This document shows positions 1 through 9,316 of a stretch of 64,000 nucleotides of DNA, one piece after another. Position numbers and translations under genes: made by a program. Position 1 is the stretch's first letter; every line of letters begins with the position of its first letter. The stretch comes from CAYVFC01 sp964450715 (GTDB taxonomy: Bacteria; Myxococcota_A; Polyangia; Polyangiales; JAFGIB01): the NCBI GenBank assembly GCA_964450715.1, contig CAYVFC010000026.1, positions 4,318 to 68,317 on the forward strand. Direction: 5' to 3'. The notes under the pieces are model-generated. The model was not told the origin of the DNA. It did no database searches and saw nothing but the letters and a program-made list of their open reading frames with translations.

Positions 1-135
1 CGCGGGCGGCGAGCCGGGGCGTCTAAGGGCGATGACGTCCGCGGATGCGTCGAGCAGGGCGTCGCGCAACGAGCTTCCGACGAAACCGCTGGCGCCGGTT
101 ACGATTGCTTTTCCGGTAATTTCTCTGGTCGACAT
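1..135 (-). CDS. NAD-dependent epimerase/dehydratase (extended SDR), N-terminal part, cut by window edge
   Basis: Only the first 45 codons are inside the window; the gene continues past position 1. The peptide starts at an ATG at 133-135 and shows the Rossmann nucleotide-binding motif TGASGFVG at residues 13-20 (TGxxGxxG), directly after a short beta strand (KAIV). This is the signature of extended short-chain dehydrogenases such as sugar-nucleotide epimerases and 3-beta-hydroxysteroid-dehydrogenase-like enzymes. The substrate cannot be told from this fragment. It lies 12 nt behind the ferritin-like gene on the same strand, so the two are probably co-transcribed. Confidence 0.75.
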   Translation of the reverse strand, partial: MSTREITGKAIVTGASGFVGSSLRDALLDASADVIALRRPGSPPA

Positions 136-147
136 CGCTGCAATTGA

Positions 148-594
148 TCAGGTCTGGAATTCGGCTTCGATTAACTTCTTTATTTGCACGTAATGGTCGT
201 GCTCGGCGCGGGAGATTCCCCGCAGGAAGTCCGAGGTATCGCCCTGGGTCGAGTCGGCCATGGCGTCGTAGAACAGCTCGGCGTGCTGTTCGTTTTCCAG
301 GGCGATGGTCATGGCCTGCTCGAAGCTGACCCCGGCGTCGCAATCCCATTCCGGCGCGGTCTCGATCAGCTCCACGTTCCAGTCCGCTCCCACGGACATG
401 TTTCCCGCGGCGAGCTTGTTGCCGAACTTTTCGATGGCGCTGGCGTGGTCGTTCTCCTGGTCGGCCATGCGGAGCAGGAATTCGCGCGCCTTCTCGTCTT
501 TCGTCTTTTCGGACAGCCTCCGGTAGAAGGCCTCGGCAGCGCGCTCGGCCTTGATGGCGTTGCGAACGGCCTGTTCCAGGGTGATTGGGGCCAT
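148..594 (-). CDS. Ferritin-like diiron-domain protein (rubrerythrin/ferritin-like superfamily)
   Basis: A 148-residue all-helical protein made of two pseudo-repeated helical hairpins. Each half carries an upstream Glu helix and an ExxH helix: AERAAEAFY then QENDHA in the first half, and ENEQHAELFY then AEHDHY in the second. These are the ligand patterns of a four-helix-bundle diiron site. There is no C-terminal CxxC rubredoxin domain, so it is not a full rubrerythrin. The likely role is iron or peroxide handling in the cytoplasm, but the substrate is not known. I chose the ATG at 592-594 because GGAGGG lies a few bases upstream; an in-frame extension to 681 has no such site. It is followed closely by the SDR gene. 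Confidence 0.8.
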   Translation of the reverse strand: MAPITLEQAVRNAIKAERAAEAFYRRLSEKTKDEKAREFLLRMADQENDHASAIEKFGNKLAAGNMSVGADWNVELIETAPEWDCDAGVSFEQAMTIALENEQHAELFYDAMADSTQGDTSDFLRGISRAEHDHYVQIKKLIEAEFQT

Positions 595-967
595 CTGTTC
601 CCTCCGTTTGTTTCGGTGTCGGTGTACCGAGCGGCAAATTATCACGATTGACCCGAGCGCGGAATCCCGGACGCGCCCCACCCGGTCAACCAGCGTTTTC
701 GAGCCGGTCCGTCCACCAAGGGCGGCCGCAAGGGCCGCCTACGATAGGCCTACAGCGCGGGGCGTAGGGGAGGGGCTTGCCCTCTTCCGTACCGCGTTCG
801 CGCGACGCCGGCCGAGCGGCTTTGCGGGTTTGGCGATATCGAGTAGGTTGGATTTTTTGCCGGTTTTCATCACGGGCAGGGTCGGAGGTGAAGATGGCGC
901 TGACGGGCGATAGCGAGAGAAGAGGGACCGGTCGCGGCCGAGGCCATGCGGACGGAGGGGCGCGGTC
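595..967. other. Intergenic region between divergent ferritin-like and AAA+ genes
   Basis: No convincing gene. It must hold the promoters for the divergent ferritin-like and AAA+ genes, but I see no clear consensus boxes. The middle carries two units of a REP-like palindrome (719-790, listed separately). Confidence 0.5.
719..790. repeat. REP-like interspersed palindromes, two units
   Basis: The first unit (719-746) is a GC-rich palindrome of the type GGGCGGCCGCAAGGGCCGCC followed by TACGATA. The second (762-790) contains GTAGGGGAGGGGCTTGCCC. The same two motifs recur at 10586-10614, 10894-10917 and 60215-60346, so this is a dispersed family. Such short GC-rich palindromes are typical REP/BIME-like elements; any function is unknown. 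Confidence 0.7.
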
Positions 968-1873
968 ATGAACTGCGAAGAGGCGCGCACCTTCAGGGTC
1001 GAGCAATACGTGGTGCGGGACGAGCCTTTCTATCTGCCCGCTTCAGACGAGGTAGAGGTCTTCACCGCCGCTTTCAAGCAGCGGATTCCGGTTTTGCTGA
1101 AAGGGGCGACCGGCACGGGGAAAACCCGCTTCGTCGAGTACATGGCCTGGAAGCTCGGTCAGTCGCTGACCGTGGTGGCGCCCCAGCAAGAGCAACGGGC
1201 CGTGGCCGAGACCTCGATGGCCGGCCCGCCGGGCGGCGGCGTGCCGCTGGTCACCATCTCCTGCCACGAGGACCTCACGGCCAGCGACCTGGTGGGGCGC
1301 TTTCTGCTCGACGCCGAGGGGACCCGCTGGGTGGACGGCCCGTTGACCCGGGCGGTCAAGGCGGGCGGCATCTGTTACCTGGACGAGGTGGTGGAGGCGC
1401 GCAAGGACACCACCGTGGTCATCCATCCGCTGACCGACCACCGGCGGCGGCTGCCCATCGACAAGCTGGGACAGGTGGTGGAGGCGGCCGAAAACTTTTT
1501 GATGGTGGTATCGTACAACCCGGGTTACCAGAGCGCGCTCAAGGATCTCAAGCACAGCACCCGGCAGCGCTTCGTCGCGCTGCAGTTCGACTTTCCGGAC
1601 CAGGAGCGGGAGAAGAACATCATCGCCCGGGAGACCGGCGTGGACGAGGCCGTGGCCGGTCGTCTGGCCAAGCTGGGGAGCAAGATACGCAACCTGAAGG
1701 AGCACGGGCTGGACGAGAGCACCAGCAGCCGGCTGCTCATCTACGCCGCGCGGCTGATGCGGGAGGGCGTACCGCACAGGCGGGCCTGCCAGGTGGCGGT
1801 CACCTGGGGAACCACGGACGATAAGCAGATCCAGCGCGCCATAGACGAGGTGGTGTCGTCGCTGTTCACCTAG
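968..1873 (+). CDS. MoxR-family AAA+ ATPase of the CbbQ/NorQ type
   Basis: A 301-residue AAA+ ATPase with Walker A GATGTGKT at residues 46-53 and Walker B CYLDE ending at residue 140. The segment CHEDLTASDLVGRFLL just before Walker B and the late SYNPGY sensor region are characteristic of the CbbQ/NorQ/NirQ group, which remodel metalloenzymes or Rubisco together with a VWA partner. Relative to typical CbbQ there is an extra segment of about 25 residues (about 71-95) before CHEDLTAS. The next gene, 17 nt downstream, encodes the expected VWA partner. No Rubisco or nitric oxide reductase gene is nearby, so the client is unknown. Confidence 0.87.
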   Translation: MNCEEARTFRVEQYVVRDEPFYLPASDEVEVFTAAFKQRIPVLLKGATGTGKTRFVEYMAWKLGQSLTVVAPQQEQRAVAETSMAGPPGGGVPLVTISCHEDLTASDLVGRFLLDAEGTRWVDGPLTRAVKAGGICYLDEVVEARKDTTVVIHPLTDHRRRLPIDKLGQVVEAAENFLMVVSYNPGYQSALKDLKHSTRQRFVALQFDFPDQEREKNIIARETGVDEAVAGRLAKLGSKIRNLKEHGLDESTSSRLLIYAARLMREGVPHRRACQVAVTWGTTDDKQIQRAIDEVVSSLFT

Positions 1874-1890
1874 AAAGAATCCGCGACCTG

Positions 1891-3864
1891 TTGCGCAGTT
1901 ATTGCCGCGCGCTGGCCGGCGGGGAGCTGGAGCTCAGGGCGCTGTCGGCCCTGACCGCAAAGGGCCTGGGCTGGGCCGACCTCGACTCGGCCACCAGCGA
2001 CGGAACGATCATCTACCTGCCCTCGGCGGTCGGGCATTTCGACACCGAGGAAGAGAATTTCGCCTGGTATAAAGCGCTGGCCACCCACCAGTGCGGGCAT
2101 ATCGAGTTCAGGAGTTACGACTTCAGCTTCGAACGACAGGGCGCGCTCTTCGAGAGCCTACGGCCGGAACTGCAGCCCGGCGAGATACCGCATGAGAACG
2201 AGAGTGGAGCGGGGGAGGGGCCGGAGTCGGGCGAGGGCCCGGGCGGCGACCTGGGGCGTTTTTTTCGCTCGTTCGAGGAGCAGGCCCTGATCCGAGATCT
2301 CTTCTCCGTGGCGGAGGATGTAAGGGTGGACAGCCGCATCTTTGCAAGCTACCCCGGCCTGGCCGTCGCCTATGAGGCGGCCCGGGAGCTGTCGCTGCGA
2401 CGCCGGCCGCCGCTAGAGTCGCTTCCGCCGCGCGAGGCGCTGGTGGAGCTGCTGGTACGCGCCAGCCTGGGAAAGGACGGGGAACAGGGGGCGCCGCCGG
2501 GGTACTCGGAACCCGCGCTGCAGGCGCGGAGCCTTTTGCTCGCTCTATCGGCGCCAGAGGCAAAGGTCGAGGACGCGGCCGAGGCGGCTGTCCGCATCTA
2601 CCGGTTGCTGATCCGGGTTCCCGATACAGGTGGGGAGGGATATCGCCCGGCGGCTACCGTGCTCTACCGCGGCGCCTTCAAGCCCGAGCTGGCCCAGCTG
2701 CTGCTGCGCGCCTCGGCGGGAAGCGAGGCCGGGCGCGCGGATCTGGCCCGGCGCGTTGAGCGGCTGATGAGAAGCTCGCTCGAGGTGGAGCTGATGCCGG
2801 GCGAGATCCCCGAAAACCTGAAGTGGGAGGCGGCGACCGAGAACATGGTGCGGGAAATCCTGGAGCGCGATCCGGCTCCGCGCCTTTCGATGAGCTCGCG
2901 GGCGGGCGAGCAGGACCGGCGCGGGCCGCTGGTCGCTGACGAGCCGGACAGCCATCTGTACCCGGAGTGGGATTGCGGCCAGGGCAAGTACCGCGACGGG
3001 TGGTGCCTGGTACGGGAGAAGTCGGTGGAGCCGGCGCGTACCGGTTTCTTCCAGGACGTCCTGCTGGAGCACGCGACCCTGGCGCGCAGGATCCGCCGCC
3101 AGTTCGAGGTCATCGCGCTGCAGATGTACCGCAAGCAGGGCTGGCTGGAGGATGGCGAGGACTATGACCTGGACGCGGTGGTGGACGCGGCCATCGACCT
3201 GCGCACGGGCCGGCAGCCCTCGGACAAGCTCTTCTGGCGCCGTAACAAGAACGAGCGCAGCGTGGCGGCGCTGTTCCTGCTGGACATGAGCGCCTCTACC
3301 AGCGAAGCCATCGGCGGCGGTCCGGCCCGGGGGAAGAAGCGCCTGATCGACGTGGAAAAGGAAGCGCTGGTCCTGCTGATGAACGCCCTGGAGATCCTGG
3401 GGGATGGATACGGCGTGTATGGTTTCTCGGGCTACGGCCGCGATAACGTGGAGTTCTACCCCATCAAGGACCTGGACGAGAAGCTCACCCGTCAGGTGAC
3501 CGGGCGCATAGACGGTATCGGACCGCGCAACGCCACCCGCATGGGCGCGGCCATCCGCCACGCCACGGTCCGGCTGCTCCGCTACCCGGCCCGCTTTCGC
3601 CTGCTGTTCCTGCTCAGCGACGGCCGGCCGCAGGACCGCGGCTACGGCAGCGCCGGGGAGAGCCTGAAGTACGCGGTGGAGGATACGCGTACGGCGCTTC
3701 AGGAGGCGCGGCAGCAGGGGGTGACCGCCTTCTGCCTGACCGTGGACCGGGAGGGTCACGACTACCTGAAGACCATGATGCAGGGCATGGGCTACGAGGT
3801 GCTCTGGGACGTCACCATGCTGCCGGAGCGGCTTGCCTTTCTCTATCGCAAGCTGACCACCTGA
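1891..3864 (+). CDS. NorD/CbbO-type von Willebrand A domain protein, partner of the AAA+ ATPase
   Basis: A 657-residue soluble protein with a long N-terminal region typical of NorD/CbbO proteins and a C-terminal VWA domain. The metal-ion-dependent adhesion site reads LDMSAST, with the first Asp at residue 465, and a second VWA landmark LLSDGRPQD follows. In known systems the VWA protein docks the CbbQ/NorQ hexamer onto its target enzyme. The chosen start is a TTG. GTG codons at 1849 and 1852 in the same frame would give a start overlapping the ATPase gene and are also possible. Together with the ATPase it forms a two-gene operon that converges on the TSP3 lipoprotein gene. Confidence 0.85.
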   Translation: MRSYCRALAGGELELRALSALTAKGLGWADLDSATSDGTIIYLPSAVGHFDTEEENFAWYKALATHQCGHIEFRSYDFSFERQGALFESLRPELQPGEIPHENESGAGEGPESGEGPGGDLGRFFRSFEEQALIRDLFSVAEDVRVDSRIFASYPGLAVAYEAARELSLRRRPPLESLPPREALVELLVRASLGKDGEQGAPPGYSEPALQARSLLLALSAPEAKVEDAAEAAVRIYRLLIRVPDTGGEGYRPAATVLYRGAFKPELAQLLLRASAGSEAGRADLARRVERLMRSSLEVELMPGEIPENLKWEAATENMVREILERDPAPRLSMSSRAGEQDRRGPLVADEPDSHLYPEWDCGQGKYRDGWCLVREKSVEPARTGFFQDVLLEHATLARRIRRQFEVIALQMYRKQGWLEDGEDYDLDAVVDAAIDLRTGRQPSDKLFWRRNKNERSVAALFLLDMSASTSEAIGGGPARGKKRLIDVEKEALVLLMNALEILGDGYGVYGFSGYGRDNVEFYPIKDLDEKLTRQVTGRIDGIGPRNATRMGAAIRHATVRLLRYPARFRLLFLLSDGRPQDRGYGSAGESLKYAVEDTRTALQEARQQGVTAFCLTVDREGHDYLKTMMQGMGYEVLWDVTMLPERLAFLYRKLTT

Positions 3865-3905
3865 ACGCCTAGTCGCTACTCGATGACGCGTAGGTTGCCG
3901 GGCGA

Positions 3906-6900
3906 TCAGGGGCAGATCGGCGGCAGCTCGTCGCAGACGATGTCGGTAAGGGAGCTGACGCTGCCCAGCCAGGTGCGGCTGGAGGTGACGTTGGGATTCT
4001 CCAGCTTGTCCGGACAGGTTCCCGCACAACAGGAGTCGTCCGGCCCGCCGGTTCCGTCCAGAACGATGGTGGTGTAGTTGCTCTGGAACTGCGAGATGTT
4101 CTGCGGCTGGAACCAGGTCTCATCGACGGGATTGTCTCCCACGGCCAGGTTGGCCATACCGCAGACGAAACCTTCCAGCCCACCGCCGCAGTTGATGGTG
4201 CCCGTCTGGTGTACGGGCAGGCAACCCACCTCCGGGGTAATGTCGGGGGGGTTCTGGTTGGAGAAGGTCCAGCTGGTGGTGCAGTGGCTCGGCCCGTAGT
4301 CGCAGGCGCCCCAGACGATCTGGCTGCTGGACGCGCTAAAGGTCCCCGAGTTCAGCGGGCAGCGATTGCCGAAAGAGCCGGCCGTGGTGACCAGAGCGGA
4401 CGATATCGTCGTACCGATGACGTCGACGTCGAAAAACGCCGGCATCTGGTAGTAGAGAATCGCGGCCGGGCCGTCTCCGGGCACGCCGCCGCCGCTGTCG
4501 GGCACACGTAATATCACCGTGCCCGGGCCCTGACCGGGAAATACCGTAACGGACGGCGTGATGGGAGCTTCGGTGACCTCGACCTCTCCGGTAATGGTGT
4601 AGGTCATCACGCAGAAGTCGCAGCCGTCCGGAACGCCGTCACCGTCCGAGTCGGCATCGTCGTCAAATCCCGGGCAGATATCGCAACCGTCCGGTACCGA
4701 GTCGCTGTCGGCATCGTTGTTGTCGTCCGAGCCCGGGCAGGCGTCGCAGGCATTGGGCACGCCGTCGCTGTCCGTGTCCAGGTTGTCGTTGCCGCCCGGA
4801 CATACATCGCAACCGTCGGGTACTGCGTCGCCGTCGCTGTCGGCATCGTCGTCAAAACCCGGGCAGGCATCGCAGCCGTCCGGCACGGTGTCGCCGTCGC
4901 TATCCACGCCGTCGTCGCCGCCCGGACAGATGTCGCAGCCGTCCGGTACCGAGTCGCTGTCTGCGTCAAGGCCGTCGTCGCCGCCGGGGCAGATATCGCA
5001 ACCGTTGGGCACGCCGTCGCTGTCCGCGTCCAGCGCGTCGTTGAAACCGGGGCAGGCGTCGCAACCGTCCGGTACCCCGTCGCCGTCGCCGTCCACCGCA
5101 TCGTCGGATCCCGGGCAGGCATCGCAGCCGTCGGGAACGGTGTCCGAGTCCGCGTCCGCGCCGTCATTATAGCCCGGGCAAACGTCGCAGCCGTCCGGTA
5201 CGCCGTCGCTGTCGCTATCAACAGTGTCATCGGCTCCAGGACAGGCATCGCAGCCGTTGGGCACGCCGTCGCCGTCCGCGTCCAGTGCGTCGTTGAAACC
5301 GGGGCAGGCGTCGCAGCCGTCCGGCACGGTGTCGCCGTCGCNNNNNNNNNNNNNNNNNNNNNNNNNNNNNNNNNNNNNNNNNNNNNNNNNNNNNNNNNNN
5401 NNNNNNNNNNNNNNNNNNNNNNNNNNNNNNNNNNNNNNNNNCATCGGGCACGGTGTCCGAGTCGGCGTCCAGGCTGTCGTCAAACCCCTCGCAAGCATCG
5501 CAGCCATCCGGCACGCCGTCGCTGTCCGCGTCCAGGTTGTCGTCGGGGCCGGGACAGACATCGCATCCGTTGGGCACGCCGTCGCCGTCCGTATCCAGCG
5601 CGTCGTTGAAACCGGGGCAGGCGTCGCAGCCGTCCGGCACGGTGTCGCCGTCGCCGTCCGCGCCGTCGTCGAATCCGGAGCAGATGTCGCAGCCATCGGG
5701 CACGGTGTCCGAGTCGGCGTCCAGGCTGTCGTCAAACCCCTCGCAAGCGTCGCAGCCGTCCGGCACCGAGTCGCTGTCCGCGTCCAGCGCGTCATTGCCG
5801 CCCGGGCAGACGTCGCAGCCGTCCGGTACGGAATCGCTGTCCGCGTCCAGCGCATCATTGCCGCCCGGGCAGAGATCGCAACCGTCCGGCACGCCGTCCG
5901 CATCCGCGTCCAGGGTGTCATCATACCCCGCGCAACTATCGCAGCCGTCCGGCACCGAGTCGCTGTCCGCGTCCAGCGCGTCGTTGCTGCCTGGGCAGAC
6001 GTCGCAGCCGTCGGGAACCGAGTCGCCGTCCGCGTCCAGCGCATCGTTGCCGCCCGGGCAGAGATCGCAACCGTCCGGCACGTCGTCGATATCCGCGTCC
6101 AAGTTGTCGTCGAACCCGGCGCAAACATCGCATCCGTCTGGCACCGAGTCGCTGTCCGCGTCCAGCGCGTCATTGCTGCCCGGGCAGACATCGCAGCCGT
6201 CTGGAACCGAGTCGCCGTCGCTGTCCATTCCGTCGTCGGCGCCGGGGCAGACATCGCAGCCGTTAGGCACCCCGTCGCTGTCCGCGTCCAGTTTGTCGTC
6301 GGCACCGGGACAACTATCGCAACCGTCCGGAATCGCATCGCTGTCCGCGTCTTCGCTGTCGTCATAGCCGGAGCAAACGTCACAGCCGTCCGGAACCGCA
6401 TCGCTATCTGCATCAAGGGCGTCGTCGCTTCCGGGACATAGGTCGCAATCGTTGGGAACACCGTCGCTGTCGCTGTCCTCGGTGTCATCGCCTCCACAGA
6501 TATCGCAGGCGTTGGGCACGCCGTCGCTGTCGCTGTCCAGCAAGTCATTGCCGCCCGGGCAGAGATCGCAACCATCGGGTACGGTATCGGCGTCCGCGTC
6601 CAGCGCGTCATTGCTGCCCGGGCAGACATCGCAGCCGTCCGGTACCGAGTCGCCATCGCCGTCCACGCCGTCGTCGCTGCCCGGGCACAGGTCGCAGCCG
6701 TCCGGCACGCCGTCCGTGTCGGCATCCAACCCGTCGTCGCCGCTGGCGCAGATATCGCAACCATCGGGCACGCCGTCCGAATCGGCGTCGGCCGTGTCGT
6801 TATAGCCGGTGCACACGTCGCAGCCGTCCGGTACGCCGTCTGCGTCCCCGTCGGCCGCGTCGTCATGGCCCTCGCACGCATCACAGGCGTCCGGCACGCC

Positions 6901-8913
6901 GTCCGAGTCCGCGTCTACGCCGTCGTCGCTGCCCGGACAGAGGTCGCAGCCGTCCGGTACGCCGTCGCTGTCGCTATCCTGGTTGTCGTCTGCCGAGGGG
7001 CATATGTCGCAGCCGTCGGGCACGCCGTCCGAGTCCGCATCAGCGCTGTCGTCATGGTCGGGGCAGACGTCGCAGCCGTCCGGCGCGCCGTCACTGTCGC
7101 CGTCGAGATTGTCGTCAAAGCCGGGGCAGGCATCGCAGCCGTCCGGCACGCCGTCGCTGTCGGAATCGATGCTGTCGTCGCTGCCGGGACAGGTATCGCA
7201 CGCATTGGGCGCGCCGTCGCCGTCGGTATCCACCCGATCATCTCCGCCCGGGCAAACGTCGCAACCGTCCGGCACGGTGTCGCCGTCGTCGTCTATCCCG
7301 TCGTTGCTGCCGGGGCAGATATCGCAGGCATCGGGCACGCCGTCGCTGTCCGCGTCCAGGTTGTTGTCGCCTTCGCAGGTGTCGCACCCGTTGGGCACGC
7401 CGTCGCTGTCGCTGTCCAGACCGTCGTCGGCGCCCGGACAGATATCGCAGGCGTTGGGTACGCTGTCGCCGTCCGTGTCCAGGTTGTCGTTACCCAGGGG
7501 GCAAATATCGCATCCATCGGGAACATCGTCGTTGTCCGCGTCCTGCCCGTCGTCGCTGCCGGGGCAGGCGTCGCACCCGTCGGCCACCGAGTCGCTGTCG
7601 CTGTCCAGGTTGTCGTCGCTGCCCGGGCAGACGTCGCAGCCGTCCGGCACGCCGTCGCTGTCGCTGTCAGCCGCGTCGTTGCCGCCCGGACACTCATCGC
7701 AGGCATTGGGCACGCCGTCGCTGTCCGTGTCCAGGTCGTCATCACCGCCGGGGCAGACATCGCATCCGTCGGGGACATCGTCGTTGTCCGCGTCCTGCCC
7801 GTCGTCGCTGCCGGGGCAAGCGTCGCACGCGTCGGCGACCGAGTCGCTGTCGCTGTCCAGCCCGTCGTCGCCGCCCGGGCAGACGTCGCAGCCGTCCGGT
7901 ATGCCGTCGCTATCGCTGTCAGCCGCGTCGTTGCCGCCCGGACACTCATCGCAGGCATTGGGCACGCCGTCGCCGTCCGTGTCCAGGTTGTCGTCGCCGC
8001 CGGCGCAGACGTCGCAGTCGTCGGGAACATCGTCGTTGTCCGCGTCCTGCCCGTCGTCGCCGCCGGGACAGGCGTCGCAACCGTCGGCGACCGAGTCGCT
8101 GTCGCTGTCCAGACCGTCGTCGCCGCCCGGGCAAACGTCGCAACCGTCCGGCACCCCGTCGCCGTCCGCATCCAGTGAATCGTCGCCGCCCGGGCAAGCC
8201 TCGCAACCGTTGGGCACGCCGTCGCCGTCCGTATCCAGGCTATCGTCGTGGCCGTCGCATACATCGCAGCCGTCGGGCGTATCGTCGCCGTCGGCATCAT
8301 CGCCGTCGTCCTCTCCCGGACATCGATCGCAGGCATCCGCAACCCCGTCGGCGTCGCCGTCCTGATCGTCGTCGCCTTCGGCGCACTCATCACAAGCGTC
8401 CGGCACGCCGTCGCTGTCCCCGTCGTCGGCATCGTCGCCGATGGCGCATTTGTCACAGGCGTCCGGCACGCCGTCGCGGTCAAAGTCGAGGTTGTCGTCC
8501 CCCGCGGCGCAGATATCGCAGCCGTCGTCCACGCCGTCGCCGTCGCTGTCCGCGCCGACACTGGTTTCGCACGGATCGCAGGTGCCGTCCGCGCAGGCAT
8601 CGGGCAAGTCCGCATCAATACCCCCGTCGGTTTCCGGACCGGCGTCGCCGGGCGCCTCGCCGCCGCCCGCGCCGGCGAGCGGATCTTCGCCAATGCCTCC
8701 GCTCCCGCCGGTGCCGGCCCAAGCACCATCGGCAGGCACTGCGCCGTCGACAGATGCGCCGTTCTGATCTGCTTGCGCCGCATCCCCGTCGGGGGCAACA
8801 ACGCCTTCCGGGCCGTCGTCCGAACAACCCTGGACCAGAACCAGAAACAGGGCCAGCAATCCCGCCGGCACCGCGGTTGCCTTGATGGCGATGGATCGAA
8901 CCGAGTATGTCAT
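3906..8913 (-). CDS. Giant thrombospondin-type-3-repeat lipoprotein, interrupted by an assembly gap
   Basis: Begins at ATG 8911-8913 with a lipoprotein signal (lipid-anchored Cys at residue 30, LVQGC). A short linker rich in Ala, Gly and Asp follows, then about sixty acidic repeats of roughly 21 residues resembling DSDGVPDGCDVCPGGDD. These are thrombospondin type 3 repeats, which bind calcium through their Asp ladder. A unique Cys-containing C-terminal domain of about 230 residues lies at 3909-4605 and I do not recognise it. The reading frame before and after the gap differs by one base because the 100-N gap is an arbitrary size; both sides encode the same repeat, so I treat it as one gene. 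Expected location is the cell surface, with an adhesive or structural role; this is an inference. Confidence 0.85.
4610..8570 (-). repeat. Tandem 63-bp coding repeats (TSP3 units)
   Basis: About sixty tandem copies of a 63-bp unit encoding the 21-residue TSP3 motif. Units vary in the residues between the Asp ladder and the Cys pair, but some neighbouring groups are nearly identical at the DNA level (for example around 7500-8150 and around 5600-6200), which suggests recent unequal recombination. The scaffold gap falls inside this array. Confidence 0.9.
5342..5441. other. Assembly gap of exactly 100 N
   Basis: The run is exactly 100 N, the customary placeholder for a scaffold gap of unknown length. 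It lies in near-identical TSP3 repeats, so the true repeat number is unknown. Confidence 0.97.
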
Positions 8914-9316
8914 ACCTCAAACTCCCGTCTGCAGGCGCTTGCGCGCTCGGAAACAGTCAATCTCCCCGGAGACTTCTGACAAAAAAAAACGCGCAAACGC
9001 ACGCGGAAAAACTCGCGTAACAGTCGTTCGCCGGGCGTGCTGATCGGAATCCGACCGGTGAATAACAGCAATCCCTTTATCACGTGGCCGATTAAACCAA
9101 CAAAGCGTAGATCGATTGTACCCGTATAAAGGGTGGGATGTCACGGCATAAAAACGGCCCGTCGGCCGGAATTGTTCCGGTAAAAAGCACCGTACCCAGA
9201 GCAGGGACTGCGGTTCGCCTCTGTATTCGTCGGTGTACCCGACGGCGTTGGTGATGGCGTCGGCGATCTTCAGGTATACGGCCGCCAATTCGAGTCCAAA
9301 TCGTACCAACCGCGAG
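8914..9316. other. Intergenic region upstream of the TSP3 gene
   Basis: It holds the leader of the leftward TSP3 gene and lies downstream of nothing on the right, because the lipoprotein gene at 9317 runs in the same direction. I see an A9 tract at 8982-8991 and a small palindrome TCTCCCCGGAGA at 8961-8972. I see no convincing gene or promoter boxes. Confidence 0.4.

Noticed and set aside
184..651. Open frame of 155 codons antisense to the ferritin-like gene
   Set aside because: It is the high-GC shadow of a gene with clear diiron motifs on the other strand.
5453..8365. Long Ser/Pro-rich and Val/Ala-rich open frames on the plus strand across the TSP3 region
   Set aside because: They are periodic shadows of the 63-bp repeats; only the minus-strand frame gives a signal peptide and the TSP3 motif.
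4610..8570. Regular 63-bp periodicity considered as a CRISPR array
   Set aside because: Repeats are contiguous, diverged and translate to TSP3 units; there are no unique spacers and no cas genes.
8917..9309. 130-codon minus-strand frame upstream of the TSP3 gene
   Set aside because: No ribosome site, no recognisable domain and amino acid composition unlike neighbouring genes.
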